A stretch of 64,000 nucleotides of DNA from Pontibacillus yanchengensis (GTDB taxonomy: Bacteria > Bacillota > Bacilli > Bacillales > BH030062), in the NCBI RefSeq assembly GCF_009856295.1, contig NZ_WMEU01000001.1:434001-498000 (forward strand), given 5' to 3'. Positions within the stretch are counted from its first letter, which is position 1; each line of letters begins with the position of its first letter. Shown here piece by piece: positions 51,349 to 63,374 of this stretch. The translations under genes were made by a program, and so were the position numbers. The notes beneath the pieces were generated by a model. It made no database searches. It saw nothing but the letters and a program-made list of their open reading frames with translations, and was not told the DNA's origin.

Positions 51349-52755
51349 TTACATAGAGTGTATTGGTTTACCTAATGCAACTTCAGCTGCTTCCATCGTA
51401 ATCTCACCTAATGATGGGTGAGCATGGATTGTAAGAGCTAAGTCCTCTGCAGTCATACCTGATTCAATAGCCAAGCCAACTTCGGCGATCATATCACTAG
51501 CATTTGCACCGGCAATTTGACCACCAATAATTAGACCGTCCTCTTTGCGAGTAACAAGCTTCAAGAAGCCATCGTTTTCATTAAGTGAAAGCGCACGACC
51601 GTTTGCTGCAAATGGAAATTTAGCTGCATTAACATCATAACCAGCTTCTTTCGCTTCAGCTTCTGTATAGCCTACACTTGCTAATTCAGGCTCAGAGAAT
51701 ACTACAGCAGGAATACCATGATAATCAATTTCAGAAGCATGTCCACTAATTGCTTCCGCAGCTATCTTACCTTCATAAGAAGCTTTATGAGCAAGTGGTG
51801 GTCCAGTTACAATATCTCCAATAGCATAGATATTGTCAATGTTTGAGCGGCACTGTTTGTCAATCTTAATTAGACCTTTATCGTCTAAATCAATGCCTAC
51901 CTGTTCTAGACCAAGTTCGTCAGTGTTAGGTTTACGTCCTACTGTTACAAGTACGTAATCTGCATCAACAGTGTGTGTTTCACCTTTTGCTTCATACGTT
52001 ACAGTAGCCCCATTTTCACCTTCTTCTACACCTTGAGCCATTGCATTTGTCACAACATTAACATTCTTCTTCTTAAGTTTCTTCTTAACAAGCTGACGCA
52101 TTTGTTTTTCGAAACCAAGTAGAATATCTTCTTGGCCTTCTAGAATTGTAACTTCTGTACCAAAGTTCGCATAGGCAGTACCTAGCTCAGTACCAATGTA
52201 GCCTCCACCAATTACTACCATTTTCTCAGGAATTTCATCTAATGCCAATGCTCCAGTAGAACTGATTACACGATCGGAATACTTGAAGTTAGGTAGCTCA
52301 ATTGGACGAGAACCTGTTGCGATAATACAGTTATTAAACGTGTAAGTTTGAGAGTTCTTCTCATCCATAATACGTACGGTGTTTTTGTCAACGAAGTACA
52401 CTTCACCCTTGACAATATCTACTTTATTACCTTTAAGTAGACCTTCTACACCACCTGTAAGCTTGTCAACAACTTTGCCTTTCCATTCTTGCACCTTAGA
52501 GAAATCAACTGTAACATTCTCAGATTTAATTCCCATTTCATCTGCACCATGAGCATGCTCATAGCGGTGACCAGCTTGGATTAATGCTTTTGAAGGGATA
52601 CACCCAACGTTTAAGCATACACCACCAAGACTACCTTTGTCTGCAATTGCTACTTTTTGACCTTCTTGGGCAGCACGGATAGCAGCTACATAGCCGCCAG
52701 GTCCCGCACCAACTACAAGAGTGTCTAATTCAATTGGAAAATCTCCTACTACCAT
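51349..52755 (-). CDS. pdhD: dihydrolipoamide dehydrogenase (E3) of pyruvate dehydrogenase
   Basis: The 468-residue flavoenzyme reoxidises dihydrolipoamide with NAD+. It has the FAD-binding start [15 protein letters not shown], the redox disulfide [12 protein letters not shown] (Cys47 and Cys52), the NAD-binding [10 protein letters not shown], and the C-terminal dimer-interface histidine in HAHPSLGE. The sequence is close to what I recall of B. subtilis PdhD, including the start MVVGDFPIE. It is the last gene of the pdhABCD operon, 4 bp after pdhC, and ends at a strong terminator. Confidence 0.98.
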   Translation of the reverse strand: MVVGDFPIELDTLVVGAGPGGYVAAIRAAQEGQKVAIADKGSLGGVCLNVGCIPSKALIQAGHRYEHAHGADEMGIKSENVTVDFSKVQEWKGKVVDKLTGGVEGLLKGNKVDIVKGEVYFVDKNTVRIMDEKNSQTYTFNNCIIATGSRPIELPNFKYSDRVISSTGALALDEIPEKMVVIGGGYIGTELGTAYANFGTEVTILEGQEDILLGFEKQMRQLVKKKLKKKNVNVVTNAMAQGVEEGENGATVTYEAKGETHTVDADYVLVTVGRKPNTDELGLEQVGIDLDDKGLIKIDKQCRSNIDNIYAIGDIVTGPPLAHKASYEGKIAAEAISGHASEIDYHGIPAVVFSEPELASVGYTEAEAKEAGYDVNAAKFPFAANGRALSLNENDGFLKLVTRKEDGLIIGGQIAGANASDMIAEVGLAIESGMTAEDLALTIHAHPSLGEITMEAAEVALGKPIHSM

Positions 52756-52759
52756 ACGA

Positions 52760-54073
52760 TTACGCCTCCATCATAATTAATTGTGGATCGTTCAGTAAAC
52801 GTTTGATTTGGTTCATTGCATTCTGTGCTGTAGCACCGTCAATTAGACGATGGTCAAAGCTTAGTGATAAAGCAAGAACCGGAGCTACGACTACTTCTCC
52901 ATCTTTAACAACAGGTTTTTCCGCAATACGACCAATTCCTAGTATAGCTACTTCAGGATGGTTGATTACAGGAGTGAACCATTGTCCACCAGCTGAACCG
53001 ATGTTTGTGATAGTACAAGAAGCGCCTTTCATCTCCTCAGATGTTAGTTTACCATCACGAGCTTTTCCTGCCAATTCATTGATTTCTGAGGAAATGCCGA
53101 AAATGGATTTACGATCCGCATCTTTAACTACCGGTACTACAAGACCTTTGTCTGTATCCGCAGCAATACCAATATTGTAATAATGCTTATAAACGATTTC
53201 TTGAGCTTCATCATCAAGAGACGCGTTTAATGTTGGGTACTTCTTCAATGTAGATACAAGTGCACGAACTACATATGGAAGATACGTTAATTTAATATCT
53301 TGATCAGCAGCTACCTGCTTGAATTTCTTACGATGAGCAACAAGCTCAGTAACGTCAACTTCATCCATTAATGTTACGTGTGGAGCTGTTTGTTTAGAGT
53401 TGGACATTGCTTTAGCAATCGCCTTACGCATACCGTTCATTTTCTCACGAGTTTCAGGATATTGACCTTGTGGTGCTTCTTGCTGCTGTGCTTCTTGTGT
53501 TGTACCTTGATCAGTAGTCTCTTCTGCCTCTGTTTGAGTAGTTTCAGACTTCTGATCACCGTTGATGTAAGCTTCTACGTCTTCTTTAAGAACGCGTCCA
53601 TTCTTACCAGAGCCGGATACTTTATTAATGTTTACGTCTTTTTCACGTGCAAACTTACGAACTGAAGGCATTGCAATTACACGCTCGCCAGATTCGTCTT
53701 CCTCTTCTTCAGAAGCAGATTGGTCTGAACTTTCAGTTTTAGCTTGCTCTTGTTTTTCATCCTTCTCTTTCTTCTCTTCCTTCTCTTCTTCCTTGGAAGA
53801 ATCATCAGAACTTTCGCTAGTATTATCTTCATAACCAGGTGCATCAAAGGTAATGATGACAGTACCTACAGTGGTAACTTCACCTTCACCTACATGAACC
53901 TGTTTAACAGTTCCTTCAACTGGGGAAGGAATTTCAACTACTGCTTTATCGTTCTGAACTTCACAAAGGACGTCATCTTCTTTAACTTCGTCGCCATCCT
54001 TGACGAACCATTTAGCAATCTCACCTTCATGGATACCTTCACCGATATCCGGTAGCTTGAATTCATAAGCCAC
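52760..54073 (-). CDS. pdhC: dihydrolipoamide acetyltransferase (E2) of pyruvate dehydrogenase
   Basis: The 437-residue protein has one lipoyl domain with the lysine of NDKAVVE (Lys43) and a linker rich in Glu, Ser, Lys and Gln (about 80-130). The E1/E3-binding domain ([15 protein letters not shown]) and the catalytic acetyltransferase domain with the HxxxDG motif (FDHRLIDG) near the C-terminus follow. It forms the core of the complex and transfers acetyl groups to coenzyme A. It lies between pdhB and pdhD; the ribosome binding site (AGGAGG, rc of 54083-54088) precedes the ATG. Confidence 0.97.
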   Translation of the reverse strand: MAYEFKLPDIGEGIHEGEIAKWFVKDGDEVKEDDVLCEVQNDKAVVEIPSPVEGTVKQVHVGEGEVTTVGTVIITFDAPGYEDNTSESSDDSSKEEEKEEKKEKDEKQEQAKTESSDQSASEEEEDESGERVIAMPSVRKFAREKDVNINKVSGSGKNGRVLKEDVEAYINGDQKSETTQTEAEETTDQGTTQEAQQQEAPQGQYPETREKMNGMRKAIAKAMSNSKQTAPHVTLMDEVDVTELVAHRKKFKQVAADQDIKLTYLPYVVRALVSTLKKYPTLNASLDDEAQEIVYKHYYNIGIAADTDKGLVVPVVKDADRKSIFGISSEINELAGKARDGKLTSEEMKGASCTITNIGSAGGQWFTPVINHPEVAILGIGRIAEKPVVKDGEVVVAPVLALSLSFDHRLIDGATAQNAMNQIKRLLNDPQLIMMEA

Positions 54074-54100
54074 TTTGATTACCTCCTATCGTTGGTTGGA

Positions 54101-55078
54101 TTAAAAGTTCATTACTTTATTAACTTTTTCAATGATACTGTTATGATTTGGCAACCAAACTTCTTCAGCTTGAGAGAATGGATAAACAGTGTCAGGTGCA
54201 GTAACACGCAGAATAGGAGCTTCAAGATGTAAAATAGCACGTTCTTGAATTTCAGATGTCACTGCAGCGGCAACGCCACCTTGTTTTTGAGCTTCTTGAA
54301 TCATAACAACACGATTTGTCTTTTTAACAGATTCAATGATTGTATCATAATCAATCGGGCTAATTGTACGTAGGTCAATTACTTCGGCTTCAATTCCATC
54401 TTCAGCTAGTTGGTCAGCAGCTTTAAGTGCCTGATGAACCATTGCACCATATCCGATTAGTGTTACATCTTTACCTTCACGTTTAACATCTGCTTTATCT
54501 AATTCAACTGTATAATCTTCTTCTGGTACTTCACCACGGAAAGAACGGTAAAGCTTCATATGCTCTAAGAAGAATACAGGATCATTATTACGAATTGAAG
54601 AAAGAAGCAGACCTTTTGCATCATATGGAGTTGAAGGGACTACTACTCTGATTCCTGGCTGTTGAGTTAATAAACCTTCTAAAGAGTCAGCATGAAGTTC
54701 AGGAGTATGAACACCACCACCAAATGGAGCACGGATTGTAACTGGCATGTTATATGTGTCGCCAGAACGATAACGATAACGCGCCATTTGACCGTTAATC
54801 GCATCCATTGCTTCATAGATGAAACCAATGAATTGAATTTCAGGTACTGGGCGGAAATCCTGTAGGGCTAGACCTACAGACATCCCGATGATACCGGACT
54901 CAGCTAGTGGAGTATCGAATACACGATCTTCACCATATTCAGCTTGCAGGCCTTCTGTAGCACGGAATACGCCACCATTTTGCCCTACGTCTTCACCGAA
55001 AATTAAAACATTTTCATCGTTTTTAAGTTCGGTATGCATCGCATTAGTAATGGCTTGAATCATTGTCATTTGTGCCAT
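54101..55078 (-). CDS. pdhB: pyruvate dehydrogenase E1 component, beta subunit
   Basis: The 325-residue protein is the beta subunit of the thiamin-diphosphate E1. It has the start [19 protein letters not shown] with [15 protein letters not shown], the central [27 protein letters not shown], and [23 protein letters not shown]-type active-site sequence before the C-terminal transketolase domain. It works as a heterotetramer with PdhA. It starts 3 bp after pdhA, so the subunits are translated together. Confidence 0.97.
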   Translation of the reverse strand: MAQMTMIQAITNAMHTELKNDENVLIFGEDVGQNGGVFRATEGLQAEYGEDRVFDTPLAESGIIGMSVGLALQDFRPVPEIQFIGFIYEAMDAINGQMARYRYRSGDTYNMPVTIRAPFGGGVHTPELHADSLEGLLTQQPGIRVVVPSTPYDAKGLLLSSIRNNDPVFFLEHMKLYRSFRGEVPEEDYTVELDKADVKREGKDVTLIGYGAMVHQALKAADQLAEDGIEAEVIDLRTISPIDYDTIIESVKKTNRVVMIQEAQKQGGVAAAVTSEIQERAILHLEAPILRVTAPDTVYPFSQAEEVWLPNHNSIIEKVNKVMNF

Positions 55079-55081
55079 GAT

Positions 55082-56715
<1,634 letters not shown>

Positions 56716-56743
56716 AATAAACTGCCCTATAGGACAGTTTATT
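56716..56743 (-). terminator. terminator after ykyA
   Basis: AATAAACTG (56716-56724) pairs with CAGTTTATT (56735-56743) around the near-palindrome CCCTATAGGA. The minus strand continues TTTCATTG. The stem overlaps the ykyA stop codon. Confidence 0.82.
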
Positions 56744-57491
56744 CTTCATTATTTGTTTGTTCCTCATTAGTGTCTTCCTGTTTGTCAGAAGAGTCTTTTT
56801 CTGAGGAGCCTTTTTCATTTTCAGAATTACTTTCTTTTTCATATTGAACTTCTAACTCAGCAGCTTCATAAAATTCTTTTTTTAGTTCATTATACTTTTT
56901 TGTGTATTTATTGAATGTAGAATTTGCTTTCATTACATCCTCGTACTTCTTATTTATTTTTTCAATTTGAGAATCTAATTTTTCCTTTTTCAATTCCTCA
57001 TCTTGGAGCATCTTATATAATTCCTCATCTAATTTAATCGCTTCTTCATAAGATTTATACAATTGTTGATAGGCATCATAGCGTTTATTAAACACAACGA
57101 CCATTTCATTGGCTTTTTCTTTTGCGCTTTCATTCTCTAATTCCTCAATCAAAGGCTTAACTTTTTCAAACTCTTTCTTTGCCGCTTCAATGCTCTCTTT
57201 TTCAACGCTTAACTTATTCTTACGTTGTTCTATTAAATCTAAAGCTTCGTTTGATAAATTCTTGATTTTGTCAAAGTCTTTCATGCCTAAATCAATAATT
57301 TGATCGTAAAGTTTTTTCTCCTTTTGCTCTAATTTCACCAATGGATCTTGTTGCTCCTTGAATGCATCTTCTAATGTAACCGCTTCTTCTAAATGATTAT
57401 AAATTTTCTCAGCAGTAGAAGGTCCATTATTACAAGCTGATAATATAAAAACCACTGAGATAAGCACTAGCATTATTTTCCCTAAACGCAA
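56739..57491 (-). CDS. ykyA: YkyA family coiled-coil lipoprotein
   Basis: The 250-residue protein has a signal ending ILSAC (Cys20), then a long charged helical region (about 30-215), very rich in Glu and Lys, that will form a coiled coil. A Ser/Glu/Asn-rich tail follows. This is the YkyA putative-lipoprotein family, which sits directly upstream of pdhA in B. subtilis as here. Its function is unknown; extracellular attachment to the membrane is expected. It ends at its own terminator, so it is transcribed apart from the pdh operon. Confidence 0.88.
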   Translation of the reverse strand: MRLGKIMLVLISVVFILSACNNGPSTAEKIYNHLEEAVTLEDAFKEQQDPLVKLEQKEKKLYDQIIDLGMKDFDKIKNLSNEALDLIEQRKNKLSVEKESIEAAKKEFEKVKPLIEELENESAKEKANEMVVVFNKRYDAYQQLYKSYEEAIKLDEELYKMLQDEELKKEKLDSQIEKINKKYEDVMKANSTFNKYTKKYNELKKEFYEAAELEVQYEKESNSENEKGSSEKDSSDKQEDTNEEQTNNEE

Positions 57492-57842
57492 ATTCGTCTC
57501 CTCCTTACGCCAATTTCTTCACAAAATAAAAAGTATTGTTTTGCATTAGTATATGAAAAAATGATCAAAACTTGTCCATAATATCATATATTGTAAAGAA
57601 AACTTGCAAAATAGCAAGCCACATACCACAATGCACGTTAAAAGCTTGCTTGTTATTCACTTTTAATATTGTAAAAATTTATATTATAAAGTACATTATA
57701 CCATCTATATAATAACTGCTTAATCATTTTTTTAGATTTATAGCTCAGGTTTATTTGTTCCGCTTATGAAAGATTCCCTTGCTCATACTATTTGTGGTAA
57801 ACTAAAGATTATGAACTTTGCTAGAAAAGGATGTGTAACCTT
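57492..57842. other. ykyA-def divergent gap
   Basis: About 350 bp of AT-rich sequence. It contains AGCAAGC and GCTTGCT (57615 to 57653) facing each other over a long loop, and a spacer holding the divergent ykyA and def promoters that I could not resolve. No gene is seen. Confidence 0.4.
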
Positions 57843-58397
57843 ATGCTTACAATGGATGCTATCGTTCGAGAAGGACACCCCGTTTTACGTGAGGTAGCAA
57901 ATGAAGTACCTTTGCCACCTTCTGAAAAAGATCTTGCAACACTTGAAAACATGCTACAATTTATTAAAAATAGTCAAGATGAACAAATTGCAGAAGAATA
58001 CAACCTACGTCCAGGTGTCGGTTTAGCAGCTCCACAAATAAATGTTTCAAAACGTATGTTGGCCGTTCATTTTGTTGATTTTGAAGATAAGCAATATAGT
58101 TATGGACTAATCAACCCTAAAATAGTCAGCCATTCTGTAGAAAAAACATATTTAACATCTGGAGAAGGATGCTTATCTGTTGATCGAGATGTACCTGGAT
58201 ATGTGCCACGTTACGCTCGTATCACTGTAAAAGGGACTGATTTAGACGGTAATGAAGTTAAATTACGTCTACGTGGTTTTGCAGCTATTGTTTTTCAGCA
58301 TGAAATCGATCATTTAAATGGGATAATGTTTTACGACCACATTAATAAAGATAACCCATTTAAGGAACCTGAAAACGCAACTCCTGCAGATGAATAA
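57843..58397 (+). CDS. def: peptide deformylase
   Basis: The 184-residue metalloenzyme removes the formyl group from nascent proteins. All three motifs are present: GVGLAAPQI (about 56-64), EGCLSV (metal cysteine) and QHEIDHLNG (two metal histidines and the catalytic glutamate). Length and sequence agree with B. subtilis DefB, and that comparison places the start at ATG 57843 rather than at ATG 57831. It lies divergent from ykyA, downstream of the pdh operon, as in B. subtilis, and ends at its own terminator. Confidence 0.97.
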   Translation: MLTMDAIVREGHPVLREVANEVPLPPSEKDLATLENMLQFIKNSQDEQIAEEYNLRPGVGLAAPQINVSKRMLAVHFVDFEDKQYSYGLINPKIVSHSVEKTYLTSGEGCLSVDRDVPGYVPRYARITVKGTDLDGNEVKLRLRGFAAIVFQHEIDHLNGIMFYDHINKDNPFKEPENATPADE

Positions 58398-58439
58398 AAA
58401 TTTTTTAGTTAAAACCCTATATCCCAAGACTTCAAACCA

Positions 58440-58480
58440 AAAAAATCCTAGCACGGAATCTTCCGCGTTAGGATTTTTTA
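58440..58480. terminator. terminator after def
   Basis: AAAAATCCTA and TAGGATTTTT form the outer stem, with GCACGGAA/TTCCGCG pairing inside around TC. T-rich and A-rich flanks allow bidirectional use with the convergent HAD gene. Confidence 0.87.
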
Positions 58481-58492
58481 ATTAGAGAAGGA

Positions 58493-59269
58493 TTATTCTA
58501 ATAAACCCACCATTCTAAAACCGTGAGTTAATCCATCTTCTTCTACATTCTTAGTAACTACATCAGCCAATTCCTTTACTTCCGGTTGCGCATTCCCCAT
58601 TGCAACACCTGTATTTGCAAATTGAATCATTTCTTTATCATTAAGCCCATCGCCAAAAGCGTATGTGTCTTCTTTTTTCAGTCCTGTACGCTCAATGAAT
58701 TTCTCTATTCCAATCGCTTTTGATCCGCCAAGAGGTAAGACATCCATTGAATATTGATGCCATCTAATAAAATCAAGTTGATCATGCCCACCTAAATATT
58801 GGGGCTCTTCGTGGGTGGTACAAAATAATAAGGCTTGGTGGATGTTTTGGTTCTTATAAAATTCGGGATCGATTTCAGGGTACTCAAACTTTAAGCTTCC
58901 TAGGCTCTCACTAATATGTGAATGGTTCGCTTCACTGGCTCTCATGCCCATGTCATTAAGAAAAACCATTGGATGACCAGATTGAAGAGCTTGAGTGTAC
59001 AATTGCTCAATTTTAGCTTTAGGGAGAGGATTTTGATACACTACCTCATCTTCGAATACTACATATTGTCCATTAAAACTAACAAAGGAATGTATATCTA
59101 ATTCTTTCCGTATATGCTCAAACATAAATGGTGCTCTACCAGTAGCAATAGCTACATGAATGCCCTTGTCCTTTAATTGCTGGATGGATTTCTTCGATGT
59201 ATTTGGAATATTTTTGTCGTAATCTAGTATTGTGCCATCTATATCTAAAAATACAATTGGTTTTGTCAT
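58493..59269 (-). CDS. Cof-type HAD superfamily hydrolase
   Basis: The 258-residue phosphatase starts at ATG 59269 behind AGGGAG; the frame runs 20 codons further without an RBS. Motif I is VFLDIDGTIL (nucleophile aspartate), motif II is the threonine in VAIATGR, and motif III/IV the lysine of GGSKAIGIEKFIE with AFGDGLNDKEMIQ. The large C2 cap is typical of the Cof family, which acts on sugar phosphates or flavin precursors. It resembles YkrA by position near def and rnjA; I leave the symbol empty. Confidence 0.92.
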   Translation of the reverse strand: MTKPIVFLDIDGTILDYDKNIPNTSKKSIQQLKDKGIHVAIATGRAPFMFEHIRKELDIHSFVSFNGQYVVFEDEVVYQNPLPKAKIEQLYTQALQSGHPMVFLNDMGMRASEANHSHISESLGSLKFEYPEIDPEFYKNQNIHQALLFCTTHEEPQYLGGHDQLDFIRWHQYSMDVLPLGGSKAIGIEKFIERTGLKKEDTYAFGDGLNDKEMIQFANTGVAMGNAQPEVKELADVVTKNVEEDGLTHGFRMVGLLE

Positions 59270-59658
59270 AATAAAACTCCCTACTTTCGTTATGTATTGA
59301 TCAATTCTAGCTCTAATGCCGTATCCCAACCTATTGTATCATGGTTCCAGTTAAATACCAGCTTGTCACAAGGAAATGTCCCAACATCTAATCTACTTAA
59401 TTTAAGAGAACTATGTAAAGATTTCATAGTATGTGTACATACTACTTAATAAGATATTAGCTCCGGACAATACTCTTCTCTTTTTTTAGTATAGATTAGC
59501 TTTTAAAAACGAAATGAGAAAGATTTTCAAATTCTCTTCTTGCTAACTATTCAATTCTTCCTAAAAAGATACTATACTAGAGGTAAGAGGGAATTTGATC
59601 GGCAGAACGTTTTTTTATACAGCTTTTCTTCGTATAAAGAAAGGGGTTGTATGATATA
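59270..59658. promoter_or_regulatory. gap upstream of a small basic ORF, with one clear promoter
   Basis: TTCAAT (59550-59555) and TATACT (59573-59578) are 17 bp apart on the plus strand, a good SigA promoter. A start near 59585 gives a leader of about 75 nt to the ATG at 59659. The leader contains TATAC and GTATA around a 10-nt loop. The rest of the 390 bp shows nothing I recognise. The HAD gene promoter on the other strand is not resolved. Confidence 0.55.
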
Positions 59659-59730
59659 ATGTTAAAACGTTTGAAGGAAAAGCTTAAGAAGCGTTTGAAA
59701 GATATAATGAGTAAAAAATCGCTAGCTTAA
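59659..59730 (+). CDS. candidate 23-residue basic amphipathic peptide
   Basis: The peptide MLKRLKEKLKKRLKDIMSKK, ending SLA, is a highly basic helical repeat of Lys, Arg and Leu at i, i+3/4 positions. It could form an amphipathic membrane-binding helix. AAAGGGG lies about 12 bases upstream of the ATG, which is longer than ideal. A promoter lies about 80 bp upstream. The sequence around the ATG (TGATATAAT) also resembles an extended -10 box, so this may instead be a promoter region for rpoY. Confidence is low. Confidence 0.35.
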   Translation: MLKRLKEKLKKRLKDIMSKKSLA

Positions 59731-59873
59731 CATTTTGATTGATGAATAACTCGCTTTATATACCCTTCTCTTGAAAAGAGCATTGTATCATTACCATACA
59801 AAACCAAAACATGCTATTATTGGACATAGGACAAGAATACGGAAATAACCAGGATGTTAGGAGAGATTGAATT

Positions 59874-60083
59874 ATGATATTTAAAGTACTCTATCAGGAG
59901 GAGTCAAAGGAAGTACCTGTTCGTGAACGTACGACAAGCACTTATGTAGAAGCCGAAACAGAAAGACAAGTTCGAACCAAATTAGCCGATCGCAACCTAA
60001 ACATTGAATATGTTCAAGCCTTAAACGAGGACCACCTTGAATATGAGAAAAAATCTGAAGATTTCAAAGTGGAGAATATATAA
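59874..60083 (+). CDS. rpoY: RNA polymerase epsilon subunit RpoY
   Basis: The 69-residue protein matches the RpoY (YkzG) family: [46 protein letters not shown]. It binds the beta' side of RNA polymerase in Bacillales and influences its activity and phage resistance. GGAGAGATTGA precedes ATG 59874. It lies 3 bp before rnjA, so the two form an operon, as in B. subtilis. The acidic C-terminal tail is usual. Confidence 0.96.
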   Translation: MIFKVLYQEESKEVPVRERTTSTYVEAETERQVRTKLADRNLNIEYVQALNEDHLEYEKKSEDFKVENI

Positions 60084-60086
60084 TCA

Positions 60087-61754
60087 ATGAAATTTGTAAA
60101 AAATGACCAAACTGCGGTTTTTGCCCTTGGTGGTCTCGGAGAAATCGGAAAAAATACGTATGGAGTTCAATTCCAGGATGAAATCATTCTAATTGATGCA
60201 GGGATCAAATTCCCCGAGGACGAACTTCTTGGTATTGACTACGTAATTCCAGATTACACTTATTTGGTACAAAACCAAGACAAAATAAAAGGTTTATTTA
60301 TCACACACGGACATGAGGATCATATCGGCGGGATCCCATACTTGTTAAGAGAGTTAAATGTCCCTGTTTATGGTGGTAAATTGGCGATCGGACTTATTAA
60401 AAACAAATTAGAAGAACACGGACTTTTACGGAATACTAAGCTTCATACCATTCAAGAAGATGAAGTTGTTAAATTCCGTAAGACATCAGTGACTTTCTTC
60501 CGTACAACACACAGTATTCCTGACTCCTTTGGTATCGTAGTAAAAACCCCTCCAGGAAATGTAGTACACACTGGAGACTTTAAGTTCGACTTCACACCAG
60601 TTGGCGAACCAGCTAACCTACAAAAAATGGCTGAGATTGGTAAAGAAGGTGTTCTTTGCCTTCTTTCTGACAGTACGAATAGTGAAATTCCAGATTTCAC
60701 TATGTCTGAAAGAGTTGTAGGCGAAAGTATTGACAATATCTTTAGTAAAATAAAAGGACGATTAATATTTGCAACCTTTGCTTCGAATATACACAGACTG
60801 CAACAAGTGGTCGAAGCATCTGTTCAACACAACCGTAAAATAGCTGTATTTGGTAGAAGTATGGAAGCTTCCATTAATATTGGAATTGAATTAGGGTATA
60901 TCAGAGCACCAAAAGACACGTTTATTGATCATGCACAGATCAATCGATTGCCAAGTCATGAAGTAACCATTTTATGTACGGGCTCTCAGGGTGAACCAAT
61001 GGCAGCTCTTTCTCGAATTGCAAATGGTACTCACAGACAAATCCAAATAATCCCTGGAGATACTGTTGTATTTTCTTCATCTCCTATCCCAGGGAATACG
61101 GTAAGTGTCAGTCGTGTCATTAATATGCTATATCGTGCCGGAGCTGAAGTTATTCACGGTTCTCTAAATGATATTCATACGTCAGGGCATGGGGGACAGC
61201 AAGAACAGAAGCTGATGTTACGTTTAATGCAGCCGAAATTCTTCATGCCTATTCACGGTGAATACCGTATGTTAAAAATGCATACGAAATTAGCACAGGA
61301 CATCGAAATGGATCCTAGCAATTGCTTTATTATGGAAAATGGTGATGTGCTTGCCCTTGGTAAGGAAAATGCGATGATAGCTGGAAAAATCCCATCTGGT
61401 TCTATTTATGTAGACGGAAACGGTATCGGAGACATCGGAAACATTGTACTTCGAGATCGTCGGATCCTTTCAGAGGAAGGACTTGTTATCGTAGTTGTTA
61501 GCATCAACATGAAAGAATTTAAAATTTCTTCAGGACCAGATATCATTTCCCGTGGTTTCGTTTACATGCGTGAATCAGAGGACCTCATTAATGAAGCGCA
61601 AAAAATCGTTGCAAAACATCTAGACAAAGTCATGGAACGCCGTACAACCCAGTGGTCTGAGATTAAAAATGAGATCACAGATACAATTGCACCGTTCCTT
61701 TATGACAAAACGAAGCGTAAACCAATGATTTTACCGATCATAATGGAGGTTTAA
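60087..61754 (+). CDS. rnjA: ribonuclease J1
   Basis: The 555-residue metallo-beta-lactamase/beta-CASP nuclease has [14 protein letters not shown] at its start, the zinc motif [15 protein letters not shown] (about 72-86), and the beta-CASP blocks [26 protein letters not shown] and [11 protein letters not shown]. It degrades and matures RNA from 5' ends and cuts internally. The start ATG 60087 overlaps the tail of the rpoY transcript by 3-bp spacing. In B. subtilis RNase J1 binds GapA with help from SR1P, whose gene lies at 45.8 kb. It ends at a strong terminator. Confidence 0.98.
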   Translation: MKFVKNDQTAVFALGGLGEIGKNTYGVQFQDEIILIDAGIKFPEDELLGIDYVIPDYTYLVQNQDKIKGLFITHGHEDHIGGIPYLLRELNVPVYGGKLAIGLIKNKLEEHGLLRNTKLHTIQEDEVVKFRKTSVTFFRTTHSIPDSFGIVVKTPPGNVVHTGDFKFDFTPVGEPANLQKMAEIGKEGVLCLLSDSTNSEIPDFTMSERVVGESIDNIFSKIKGRLIFATFASNIHRLQQVVEASVQHNRKIAVFGRSMEASINIGIELGYIRAPKDTFIDHAQINRLPSHEVTILCTGSQGEPMAALSRIANGTHRQIQIIPGDTVVFSSSPIPGNTVSVSRVINMLYRAGAEVIHGSLNDIHTSGHGGQQEQKLMLRLMQPKFFMPIHGEYRMLKMHTKLAQDIEMDPSNCFIMENGDVLALGKENAMIAGKIPSGSIYVDGNGIGDIGNIVLRDRRILSEEGLVIVVVSINMKEFKISSGPDIISRGFVYMRESEDLINEAQKIVAKHLDKVMERRTTQWSEIKNEITDTIAPFLYDKTKRKPMILPIIMEV

Positions 61755-61818
61755 TTCCAGAAAAGTAATGCTGATTAACCTCTTAAGATAAATCATAGAC
61801 CCCTTTAAAAACGTTTTT

Positions 61819-61855
61819 ACCCCCAATCCTGCATAACTGGATTGGGGGTATTTTT
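61819..61855 (+). terminator. terminator after rnjA
   Basis: ACCCCCAATCC (61819-61829) pairs perfectly with GGATTGGGGGT (61839-61849), followed by ATTTTTG. It lies 65 bp after the rnjA stop. The following 61856-62061 holds no recognised feature. Confidence 0.9.
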
Positions 61856-62061
61856 GAGTATAATGAATGAAACAATCTACGTAAGATCACAGGATACAAT
61901 GACACCCTTCTCCTTAAGCTTTTTAATTCACCCATTATTTTTGGGTTACAGAAGGAGCTTTTGTTCATCTCTTCTGTATTTGCTCTTTAACTACCAATAT
62001 CCCATTTGGTCTTCTCATCTAGATAAAATCAAGTTTAAATTTTATGCTTATACCATTATTG

Positions 62062-62150
62062 CCCCCATTATCTTGAAGACTTGAGTTCGAGATAATATTG
62101 GTAAGAGAAAAGTTTCCGTTACTTTCGTGGCCTGTGAACAACTCAATGAA
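62062..62150 (+). repeat. family B dispersed repeat, truncated copy
   Basis: CCCCATTATCTTGAAGACTTG then TTCGAGATAA repeats the element end seen at 32541 and 45.6 kb, followed by TTTCCGTTAC. GTGGCC then GAACAACTC matches the start of the core at 45051. The sequence stops there, so most of the core is missing. It lies between rnjA and ktrC terminators. Confidence 0.7.
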
Positions 62151-62164
62151 CGTAGTTTATAAAA

Positions 62165-62203
62165 AAAGCGCCTGAGAATCAATTATGAATTCTCAGGCGC
62201 TTT
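62165..62203 (-). terminator. terminator after ktrC
   Basis: AAAGCGCCTGAGAAT (62165-62179) pairs perfectly with ATTCTCAGGCGCTTT (62189-62203). The minus strand continues TTTTATAAAC. It lies about 50 bp after the ktrC stop codon. Confidence 0.88.
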
Positions 62204-62252
62204 AGCTTGTTAATTAGAGTCTGCTTTTAAAGAAGAGACTTTTACTCACACA

Positions 62253-62924
62253 TTAGTCATCGTCTTCAACAACAAGATTCTTTTCAAACCTTGATATATC
62301 TTTATCCTCACCAATGATGATTAGTACATCATTTTCAAGAATTGTTTCTGTAGCCATTGGAGATACGTTAATTTCACGATCTCGCTTAATACCCACTACG
62401 TTACAGCCGTAACGTGCACGTATATCCAAATCCACTAATGTTTTGCCAATCATTTTTTCTCCTGCTTTAACCTCTACCACAGAGTGATCATCTGATAGTT
62501 CTAGATAGTCCAGCACATTATTAGAAATGATATTGTGAGCAATTCGTTTGCCCATGTCACGCTCAGGATGGACAACTTGATCGGCGCCGATTTTATTTAG
62601 CACTTTCTCATGATAGTCATTTTGGGCTTTCACTGTTATTTTCTTAATACCTAACTCTTTTAACATTAATGTACTTAAGATACTGGCCTGAATATTATCA
62701 CCAATCGCAACGATTACATGGTCAATATTTCGAATGCCTAACTCTTTTAATACATTTTCATCCGTTGAATCTGCAATAACCGCATGTGATGCAATATCCT
62801 TATATTCATTCACTTTATCTTCATCAACGTCAATTGCTAAAACTTCCATACCTTCACGGCTTAATTCCTTACATATACTTCCTCCGAAACGACCTAATCC
62901 GATTACAGCATATTCTTTCTTCAT
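62253..62924 (-). CDS. ktrC: TrkA/KtrC-type potassium channel regulatory subunit
   Basis: The 223-residue protein has an N-terminal RCK (TrkA-N) domain with the nucleotide-binding VIGLGRFGGSICKEL (about 5-19) and conserved acidic residue AIDVDEDKV, plus a C-terminal TrkA-C domain (about 140-220). It gates a KtrD-type potassium transporter by binding nucleotides or cyclic di-AMP. I choose ATG 62924 behind GGGGGCAAGAG; the frame opens at 62939. It corresponds to ykqB, next to rnjA in B. subtilis. The transporter subunit is not in this window. Confidence 0.94.
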   Translation of the reverse strand: MKKEYAVIGLGRFGGSICKELSREGMEVLAIDVDEDKVNEYKDIASHAVIADSTDENVLKELGIRNIDHVIVAIGDNIQASILSTLMLKELGIKKITVKAQNDYHEKVLNKIGADQVVHPERDMGKRIAHNIISNNVLDYLELSDDHSVVEVKAGEKMIGKTLVDLDIRARYGCNVVGIKRDREINVSPMATETILENDVLIIIGEDKDISRFEKNLVVEDDD

Positions 62925-63085
62925 AGCTCTTGCCCCCATCTATGTACTAACAATTTAGGTTAGCAAACACTTTCAATAGCAATTTTACACATAATATGTT
63001 CTAACGATACCAGTCTACCACAAAAGAAATAAACAAGGAAAGATTCTTTCCAGACATAGTGTATTAAGCATAAAAGCTAGACACC

Positions 63086-63300
63086 AAAAGCGCAAGCGGC
63101 CTGGTAGCAACTTATATACTAGCGGCTACGCAAGGTAGGGTGGCTCGATATTGCTGCGTGACGCAGAGTTCTTAATCGAACCTCCTTTAGAAGATAAATG
63201 AAACATGAAAACACAATCGATCCGATGTTGACTTATCATACAGAACGAGTAGATTAAACTAGTTGCTGGAGCTGGACGCGGCCTCTATGACTATTAAGTT
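63086..63300 (+). repeat. family A dispersed repeat, second long copy (A2)
   Basis: AAAAGCGCAAGCG starts and GCTGGAGCTGGAC ends an element of about 215 bp that aligns with A1 at 8583-8811 through TTAATCGAAC and CGATGTTGACTTATC. AGCAAC (63106-63111) pairs with GTTGCT (63262-63267), where A1 has AGCGAC with GTCGCT. It occupies most of the gap between ktrC and the cydB-like gene. Confidence 0.78.
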
Positions 63301-63336
63301 ATACACATCAAACATTTTAGACTAGACTATAAAAAA

Positions 63337-63368
63337 ACTGTCCTTTCTTTTTACTAAGAAAGGACAGT
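63337..63368 (-). terminator. terminator after the cydB-like gene
   Basis: ACTGTCCTTTCTT (63337-63349) pairs perfectly with AAGAAAGGACAGT (63356-63368). The minus strand continues into seven T residues. It lies 6 bp after the stop codon of the last gene in the window. Confidence 0.9.
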
Positions 63369-63374
63369 AAATTC

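Noticed and set aside
61842-62084. An 80-codon open frame downstream of rnjA
   Set aside because: It begins inside the rnjA terminator, has no RBS and runs into a family B repeat.
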